From Gymnothorax reevesii (taxonomy: Eukaryota > Chordata > Actinopteri > Anguilliformes > Muraenidae): 64,000 nt of DNA. The stretch lies in NCBI GenBank assembly GCA_029721435.1, contig CM056580.1:73433367-73497366 (forward strand), read 5' to 3'. The position numbers and the translations under genes are program-made. Below the pieces are notes generated by a model. The model ran no database searches. It was not told the DNA's origin and saw nothing but the letters and a program-made list of their open reading frames with translations. Of the stretch, positions 39,927 to 49,400 are shown one piece after another. Positions within the stretch are counted from its first letter, which is position 1; every line of letters starts with the position of its first letter.

Positions 39927-42900
39927 TATATTTTACTGGCACCCCTGGTTAACATGTGTTAAAAGCCTTAAAATAAATTCAATTTTTATTGCAGAAGCAT
40001 ACTCTCACACTGAAAATTGTAGAAAAATGCAACCTTCAACTCAAGTGAATTTTAGGGGGGGGGGATCCCTGACTAAGTAATACTTATTTTTCAAATATTT
40101 TTTTTTAAATCACCTGTTCCACAATTATGGACACCCCTAACAATTCCTAGTAATGAAATGTAATTGAAGTATTTCTGTCATTTCTACAGTAGTTTACAAA
40201 GTTGATCTGAGTATCTAGGAATGTGTAATTAGTAAATCATCACTTCCTGTTTCCCTGGGGTATAAATATAATGTGACACAGAGGCCATTTCTCTTATCCA
40301 CTCTTCAACATGGGAAAGACAAAGGAACACACCACTCAAGTAAGGCAGATGTGTGTCGACCTTCAAAAGTCAGGCGATGGCTACGAGAAAATAGCCACTC
40401 ACCTGCACCTGCCCAAATCTACTGTTAGAGGAATCATTGAGAAGTTTAAAACAACTGGAACAGTGGTAAACAAGCCTGGACGAGGACGCAAGGTTATTTT
40501 GCCACCACCCACAGTGAGGAGGATGGTAAGAGAAATTAAAAGTTCTCCAAAGTTCACTGTCAAAGAATTGCAACAAATGGTAGCATCTTGGGGTCAAAGA
40601 GTCTCCAAAAAAACCATCAGGTGCCACCTAAATGCCAACAAGTGGTTTGGGAAGCATGCACAGAAAAAACCTTTTCTCACTCACAATCAAACGCAAACAT
40701 CTGGAGTTCGCCAAGCGGTACTGGGACTTCAACTGGGACCGTGTGCTTTGGTCAGATGAGACCAAGATAGAGCTTTTTGGCAACTAACACTCAAAGTGGG
40801 TCTGGCGGAACACAGAAGATGAGTATGCAGAAAAGCACCTCATGACCACTGTGAAGTATGGGGGAGGATTGATGATGCTGTGGGCCTGTTTCTCTTCCAG
40901 AGGCCCAGGGAACCTCGTTAGGGTGCATGGCATCATGAAAGCTTTGAAATACCAGGACATTTTAAATCAAAATCTGGTGGTCTCTGCCCGAAAGCTGAAG
41001 ATGGGTCGTCACTGGGTCTTTCAGCAAGATAATGACCCTAAACAAGTGGCCAAATCCACACAGAAATAGTTCACCAGACACAGAATCAAGCTTCGCCCAT
41101 GGCCATCTCAGTCCCCAGCCCTCAACCCCATTGAAAACCTGTGGAGTGAGCTGAAGAGGAGAGTGCAGAGAAGAGGACCCAGGTCGCTGGATGAATTAGA
41201 GCGATTGTGCTAAGAGGAATGGTTGAAGATCCCCCTTTCTGTATTCTCCCATCTTGTGAAACATTATAGGAGAAGATTAGGTGCTGTTTCGTTGGCACAA
41301 GGGGGTTGTACAAAGTATAAACATCAGGGGTGCTAATAACTGTGGCACGCATGATTTGATGTAAAAGAATAATTTCTTAATGTGGGATTTTTTTCCCCAC
41401 TGAATAAATGCACATGAATTAAAGGTTGGATTTTCCTCTTTTTTCCATTGTGGCCCTATATTATTTAGAAAAAAAAAACTGAATTTATTAGAAGCTAAAG
41501 AATACATCTTAACCAGGGGTGCCAATAATTGAGGGCGCTGCATATATATATATTTTTTTTTTATTTTTTATTTTTTTTTATTTATTTTTTTTTAAAGGTT
41601 CATTTTGGATTCCTTAAAAATTCAAAAGTTAAGTTGAGAGATTTTTGGTTGACATGTCCAATGAGACCCAAAACCAGTCTGACTTGCAGAGCCAAAATAA
41701 GATTGCCAATTTTATATGATCCCTTTCCTGGTGCCACACTATTATTGTGACATCTCATTCCACAGATGATCTGATAAGGGCCTAGTTAGCAGAAAAAAAA
41801 ATTGCATTGGGCCATGTCGTTTTCTGTCCGCAAAATGGTCCAAGCCATTAAGCCAAGTCAAGCGATGTTCAAGCACGCCCTAGCTCAGGTCAGTTGCATC
41901 TTTGATAAAGGAGGTACAGCACTGACCTCTGCAGTTACATGGGTGATGACACAGAATTGCCAGATTAAATCCCTTCGTAAGATTAAAGAAAATCAACATC
42001 TAACTTGCAAAGGCTTGTACATCATCTACACAGCTAAAACTTCTTCGAACCTCCCCCACATTAGTTTTTGAGAACTTAAGTACACTACGACTCCAAAAAA
42101 CTGTACTTGAAAAACAGCTTTGCACTGCTTCCAAGTGAAACCCAGCACATCTAAAAAGACACATCTTGGATAAACAAATAGATAAAAACACATATACACA
42201 TATATTCATCTTGGCACTTCAAAGGGATTCATTGATGTCACAGTACATAGGGAAAGCGGTGGTGGAGGGGGTAGGGGAGCGTTCATTGCTCAAAGGATGC
42301 CGAGTTACCCCTGATGGGCCAGTGCTGGAGAAACCAGCGAGAGCTATAAACAGAATTACTAATGGCAGACGGGTGGGCTGGTGGGTAGGTGGTGGACTAG
42401 CTGGGGGTTGCGTGAGGCATTGACGCCAGCTCCTGCTTTCCACAGAGACCAAACAGGGAGAAAGAGAACCAAAACTGGCATCGTTTCACATACTTTTATA
42501 TTAGCCTTGAACAGAAATACACAAACAGAACAACTCTTGAAAAGGATCAGCTCAGGAATGAGATGCCGACATCGGTATTTGACTAAATAGAAGCAGGCCG
42601 TTTGCTTTTGAGCCCCAACCTCCCCAAATCTACCGCATAATGGAGCACAAAATGATTCTTGCCAAAGCAAATGAGGCCTTAAAGTTCAATAAGGGCATCC
42701 AAGCAGAACATTTCCGGGAGCATCACACTCTTTCCACCAGCTTGTGGTCTTCTTCCTACTTTGCATCCCCGTGCCAAATCTTCCTCAGATAAATCGTACA
42801 GATCTACCAGGGCTATGGACGCAATATTAAAGAAAACAGGACTAAATGGACCTGGCAACCTCATCCAATTGTTCCCAAGTCCAGCCCTGCATACTCATGC

Positions 42901-45900
42901 GCCCAGTGGAGGCGCTTTTCGTGGTGGTGAGGGGTTAGAATGGGCACTCTGACATGGTCTGCAGCAACTAAACGCCATCAGCAGTAAGGTGCAATGGACG
43001 GTGTTGTGATAAATTCCGCATTTAACCATAACAAAAATTCTGAGACATGTGCCATAGCAGCCCTTCTGTCATTGTGGACCAGATGGGATAGCCTTCGTTG
43101 CCCTAGTGCATCAACGAATGGGTACTCAACACCCTGTTGCCGGTTCACAATTTTTCCCCACTTTGGACCGCTGTCAGCAGGTACTCACAGACGCTGACTG
43201 GGAGCGCACTAGAGGCCTTGCCACTTAGTATTTGCTCTGACCCACTTGTCAGGCCGCTATGTTAAAGTCACTCGTGTCAAGTATAAGAACAGACAATTCC
43301 CTTACAGTCTAAGACCAGTCTGCAGACCGTAACGTGCTGCTGTTATGAGAATCAATGTAAATTGCTTAATCTGTGAGAGGTCTTCAACTTTAGCTCATTG
43401 GTGTATAAACAGATGGGTGGCAAATTAATGAGAAAAAAAAAAAAAAAAAAATCAGCATAAGCCATCTTAGTGAGGTGTTTGTCCTCCACAAACTGCCAGT
43501 TCAGTTTAACATGCTTTGGCAGAGAATTTGTGTAAAACTTCAAAGCTGGGATGGAGTACCTTTCTTCCAAGACGTATTCCATCATTTGGTGTTTTGATGG
43601 TGATGGAGAGTGCTACCACGCAGCTCCCAAATCTCCCACAGGAGTTCAGCTGGTTTGAATTCAGGAGTAAAGTTAGTGGCATATGCTTAGGATCACCATT
43701 TTCATTGACCTAGAGGGGCTTGGGCAACGGTCATCCTGGAAGAGACCATTCCCATCACGGTAGGAATGCTTTCTCATAAGACATAAAGGTGATCACACAG
43801 AAGAACTCTGCATTCATTTTCAGTGACCCTTCTGACTTGAAGGGGGCGAGTGGGCCCAAAGCATGCCAGGAAAATGAACCGGAGCATCTTCATTTGTTAA
43901 GTTAGTCCATAGATATATTCAGGTCAGCAATCTGCCTCGACGTGGGGCAGCAAATACGATCGCAGGGCAAACAAATGCAGACATTCGGGGGTTAATTTAA
44001 CGAATAACAAAATGTGACGGGGGAAAAGGCATTCCGTCAGGCTACCTCGGTGAGGTCAGTGTGTAAACATAAAAACAAGTTCCGCACCCAACCGAGAGCC
44101 ACAGACGTTCCAGCGTTGACTAATCAGCACAAAGATGCATCCGTTCAGCACCTTCCCCTTCACAGTGAGCTGCTATATTCATCAGAACACTGACAGCCAC
44201 TAGACAATGGTATGTGTTCATGACCTCAGACACCACTGTCCTAACCCCAATCAATAACCACAAAAACTCAACAATCAAGAGACACCTAGCAGTCTCTGTG
44301 CCATTTCTAACATGAACAATACCAAAGTACAAGTGGGAACGAGACTTGGTTTTGCTCAACAATAATCTTCAGAGCTCTATTCCAGAACAAAGAGAGCACT
44401 GTGCGCAGTAGCAGAGCGAATTCCTTGCACACCTCTCCAAGATCCTGCATTTTATCTCAGCTTTCCCTCCGTCTTCTTGCAATAACTTCCTTAATATCCG
44501 ACCCACTCTAAACCTGCTCTCTTCAAGTTCTTCCACGCGCAATGAGCACCATCATACTTAACCATATTTCCTCTTGAAATCCAGATTTTATCAACCCTGA
44601 CCCATTAGAAAACGAAACCTCAATAGGGCAAATAAAAATACATTCCTCAGATGGAGCAAATAAATTAAAACAGACATGTTTGCCCTAACAGAAAAATCCT
44701 TTTCATAACACATTAAAACTTGGTTAAAAATGTAAAGCCCGTTCACACTTAAGTCGTTTGTGAAAACATTCGCTCGCTAGCTTTCAGATTTCCTTTAGCG
44801 GCTTGCGCGGCAGTAATGTTGCCGAAATTAAAAGCTCTGGACAATGTTTCTTCTGTGGCAGGGGGGAGCTGTGCGGCACCCCTCACCCCTCCCTCCTCCC
44901 CGCCATTCCTGCTCGGACTGCTGAGTGCAGGGAAAAAGGCTCAGCCTGTTGACAGGAGCTGTTTTCCGACACACTGTTTGTTTACGCAAGGAGAGGTCCT
45001 CTCGTACTGCGGGACAATACCACTGTTTACTCTGCATTGTCTCCAATGTCTTAAAATACCAAAACCCAGCAGAAGGAGTGGAAAACAGCTCAGCGTCAAA
45101 CAGGCGCACATGCATGTAAAGCTATTTGACGTGTTAAAACAGCGTTGTTGCGTGAGCTCCCCCGATCATTCTCCTTTCCCAGCCCTCTCCACAACCTTAG
45201 CACTGGGAGTCAGCACTAATTGGTATTTTTGGTTGAGGCCTACTTGTTTGGGTGCCTTAGAAAAGCACTGTTTACACAGATTACCTGGGCCCAACTCACA
45301 ATCCCGGGAGTTACTATTGCAGTTCACCGAAAGCTCTACTTTCTTAATTGCATCCCATCAAAAATTCAACATTCATAAAAATTTATCAAGGGTGAGCCAT
45401 TTCCTAATATTATCCTTCAAACTTAAAGATGCCCACAGACAAACAGATAACAGGCTAAGATAGCGTAATATACATTTATTCTTTCCTGATTATTTATCAA
45501 AGAAACATTAGTGACTACCACCAAGCGTACCTAATCTCCAACCTGTAAACTAGGCAGATATGATCTCACCATTCCTCTTGACATGTCTGACAAGTCAAAA
45601 CCTTTTGCAAATGGAGGATGCTCGCTTTCAGAGTCAAGGCTGAAAGGAAGGCTTAAGTCTTCATCCCACCAATGAGAGCCCAGTGAATAGCCCACACAAA
45701 AGCTCAGACTGCACAAAAAAAAAAGTTTGTCTTGAACTCTCGATGGATTACCCAAGAATTTCAGCACAGAGCAGGCCCTAAATGAATTATGGGAATCCCC
45801 ACCCCCCTCATGCTTTTCTCCTGTACAGAGCTCTTTGCTGAGCAGTTGCTAAGTTCAACTTGAAGTGGGTGTTACAGGCTTCTTGAAACGTAAATGCATC

Positions 45901-46395
45901 TTTAACAAGCTGTAATATAAAATTGTGCGCCGCTAATAGATATGACCCTCAGCATTTTTCAGCACGTTTACAAGACTTAGTCGATTTAAGAGTAAAATTA
46001 AATATGCTTCAGTTGATCATAATTAAATAAAAGTGCATAACAATCCAAAACACAATGAAACAAAACTTTCTTTTGACCATTCATGAAAAATCACTCGATA
46101 CCATAGCGACCGAATAGCTAGACAATGAAAGCTGTCGCTCTTCTGATGGACACACAATATTGCAGCCATGATTCCAGTTTGTTAGTCAGCTGATGAAAGG
46201 CCAGAAGGTGGTGTTGTCAACAGAAGGGTCCTTGGGACTCTTAATAAAAGTCCACTGGGAGCAGAAACTAATCTCTTTCACTGACAATGAGACCTAAACC
46301 AAGGTTAGAGTTACACAAAAAATACAGAGGCGAGATCTCAAGCAGAAACCGCTGTCTGCGTGTATAAACGTACACCTACACACCAAGTTTATGCT

Positions 46396-46452
<57 letters not shown>

Positions 46453-49400
46453 CTAACTTTCACAAAGCCTCATGCACAGGCACTTTGGTAAATTCCAATG
46501 TCACAGAAAAACATTTCCGAACCTCAGACTCTCTACCGACATGCTTCACATTAAAAAAAAACAAAAAACGAACTTCACTGGACACTAATTAAAGTGACAA
46601 GAGAAAAGAGACCAGGCCCACCGTGCATTTACTGCTAGACTGTGTTTACATTCCTTACACAACACCCATAGGTACTCAACATTTCCGCTTTCAATTTTAT
46701 AAGACAGTTAATTTTACTTTCGGTGGTGAAAGAGTTTCAAGAAAATTCTCAGAACTTAATTTTTACTATTGTGCAGACAGGAAGACAAAGTTTGGTAGGT
46801 TTTCCTCATTTTCTCAAAGAAATGCGTGTTAAGGGTTGCAACAGAACGAACTTTAAAAATACTGCAAAAAAAAAAAAAAAAAAAACAGAAGGATTTGCCA
46901 ATTCAAACCTGGGATGCAATGCCTAGGATTTCCTCCACTGCAGCTGAAATGTTTATTGCGCGACACAAGTGCCATTCTTCTCCACTAACGGTCTCAAAAT
47001 TTACTGCTGGGGAAAGAGTCGGCATCATGCCAGAGGGCCCCAACTTTTATGTCTTTTGAGCCCTCAGCGCAGAATCCAACCCATCGAGACCCCTCCTCCC
47101 CACCCCCACCCCATCAGCCCATTCATATTCTGTACAGAAAGTGGAAAAAAAAAAGGGTCAAACTGGACAGGCAAAGCATTCGCAACCGTGTGAGGTTATG
47201 TGGCCGTCCCATGGATTAATATCCTCTCAGCCAACAAAGACCACCAAAATGGTTTCATTCACAATTCAATTCAATTCACACATCACACCATTTTCTTCAA
47301 GCTGGGAAAATCTTACACAAATCCTCTCAAAGAAGTACAGTGCAAGTAGCCCAGGGTAAATCATAGCATGCAACACATTAATAAAAGTCAGGCCTTTTGG
47401 CTTTGGAAGCTAGATCCAAGGAGAGATCAGCTCACTGCTAAAGATAACAGTTGAAGCGGATCTTCGTAAAACAAGGGCTCCATAAAATACAATATTCTGA
47501 AAATTAAGGGAATCCTTTTCAACTTTTGAAAAAGAACATTTTAATGCTCATTTTTCACACCGAGTAAAAACTGTTCCATTTAGGGAAATGACAAGGCAGG
47601 GCCCTACTACGTTCTTTTGCAAACAGGGCATACAGATTAGCAAAAAAAAATTAACATCAGTATTGCCATTTTCTGTCCCCAACTTCAGCTCTTCTTGACC
47701 AAAGCTTTTGGAGGGACTGAGCATCCTAACTAATCCTACGAAACGCAACAGAATCAGTTTGCATTAATTTTCAACCTTTTATTGACAGCACTACATCTCC
47801 ATTTGCTCTTTTATCCAAACAAAATTAAAGCAATGCTATAGCACTGATCTTGACTCCACCCAACCACGTGCAGTTTTACTGGATTAAACCATCAAACTAT
47901 GGCTGGCTTCATTAAAATGTCGTTCTTTACCACGCGAATGCTAAAAATATCCAGTCAGACTATTCAAAATATTTTCCATGCGGACCTCCGGTTTGAAATG
48001 AATCAAGAAGAAGGATTTGGGATTTGTTTCGGGACCTCCAAACAGTTCCACAAAAGAAGACTCAAAATCTGACAGGCACTGAAGTAAATGAACTGAGTTT
48101 TTGTTTGCACTGATCTTTCGATTATGACAGAGAAAAACCAAACCAGGGAATCAGAGGGGGAGCACTACGGTCCACACAATGAACAGCTAAGCAATTTTGA
48201 AAAATTAAAAAAAGCACTGTGACAGCCTGAAGAATAGCTTCTTTCAGACATTCTGAGTTGCAATCAAAATTTGTATCTACAAATTACCAAAAAGCAACTC
48301 AAGACACGTCCACTTCGGTAAAAGCCACAAGAAAAATAAGACCACGTCCAACATAACCGTTTGTAAGAAAGCCCCCAAGACGGATAAAGTGAAGCAAGTG
48401 TGTAAAATCCATGCACACTACTTAAAGGAATTACAGTGTGCTTATTGGCCATCCCGACAAACACCTATAGCTTAAGGAACAAAAGGGAATCCCTACACAG
48501 GCATGCACCTTGTGTGTAGAGAGTGGCCATTAAGTTAATGAGCCCCAATGGAGACCTCCAATGAAGCCATCAAGCGCCTGCTCAGAATAACAATAGTCGA
48601 CTAACGCCTCTCTAATTGAATAGAAGGTATGGGGAAGGAGCGAGTTGGTTTGGGCCAGAGCAAAAAGACAGAAAAGCAGAGGTTTTTTGGGGGGGGTCAT
48701 TCCAGTCTCATTTGCTTTTCAGTCTAACGCTTGGCTGGTTCCAATCAAATCACTGGCTTTTCGGGGTGAAAGAGAAGGACAGAGATGGAAATGGACTCTA
48801 AACAACATAATTCCATTAGATAGTATTACAAAGAAGTCTCAAAGTTGTATGAAAATAGCGATTCTCAATACAGGAAGAACTAATGTTGTGATAGTGATTC
48901 TCCATGCAAGGTGGACTAATGTTCTTGGTCATTTTGATCCATTACACCATTCTATCAACCCAACCTACAACAGCACCAATACATTAAAAGAGATTTCTAA
49001 AAAGAAGCATTGCAAGTGTTGAAGACTTAATTTCATACACATTCACCCCAGGTCAAATCCCATTAAGAGAGTTCAGAGGTGTGCTAGAATGGAGTGTTGG
49101 CCAATTCAAAAATGACCAAACACAACCATATTCAACAGACAAAACACTGACGCAATAAAATAGTCTTGTGACTGGAAGAAGTAAAATAAAAACAACTGAA
49201 AAATGCAACTCCACTGATATTTCTTACCCAGCCCCAAGCCCAATTTTTTTGATATAAACACCAACTTTCCTGCACAAAAACACACAATGGTCAGACCAAA
49301 AATTGAACAAGTCTTCCGGCCATGAATCAAACCACTTTTTTGCTCCAGTTTTTCCATTTTATTCTTCATTTGAATAAACGTATATTACAGAGGTAATATT

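Noticed and set aside
44816..45463. 215-codon plus-strand open frame in intron 3
   Set aside because: It is the longest intronic frame outside repeats, but I recognise no domain or family. It lacks splice context, has an opposing frame on the other strand and looks like a chance frame.
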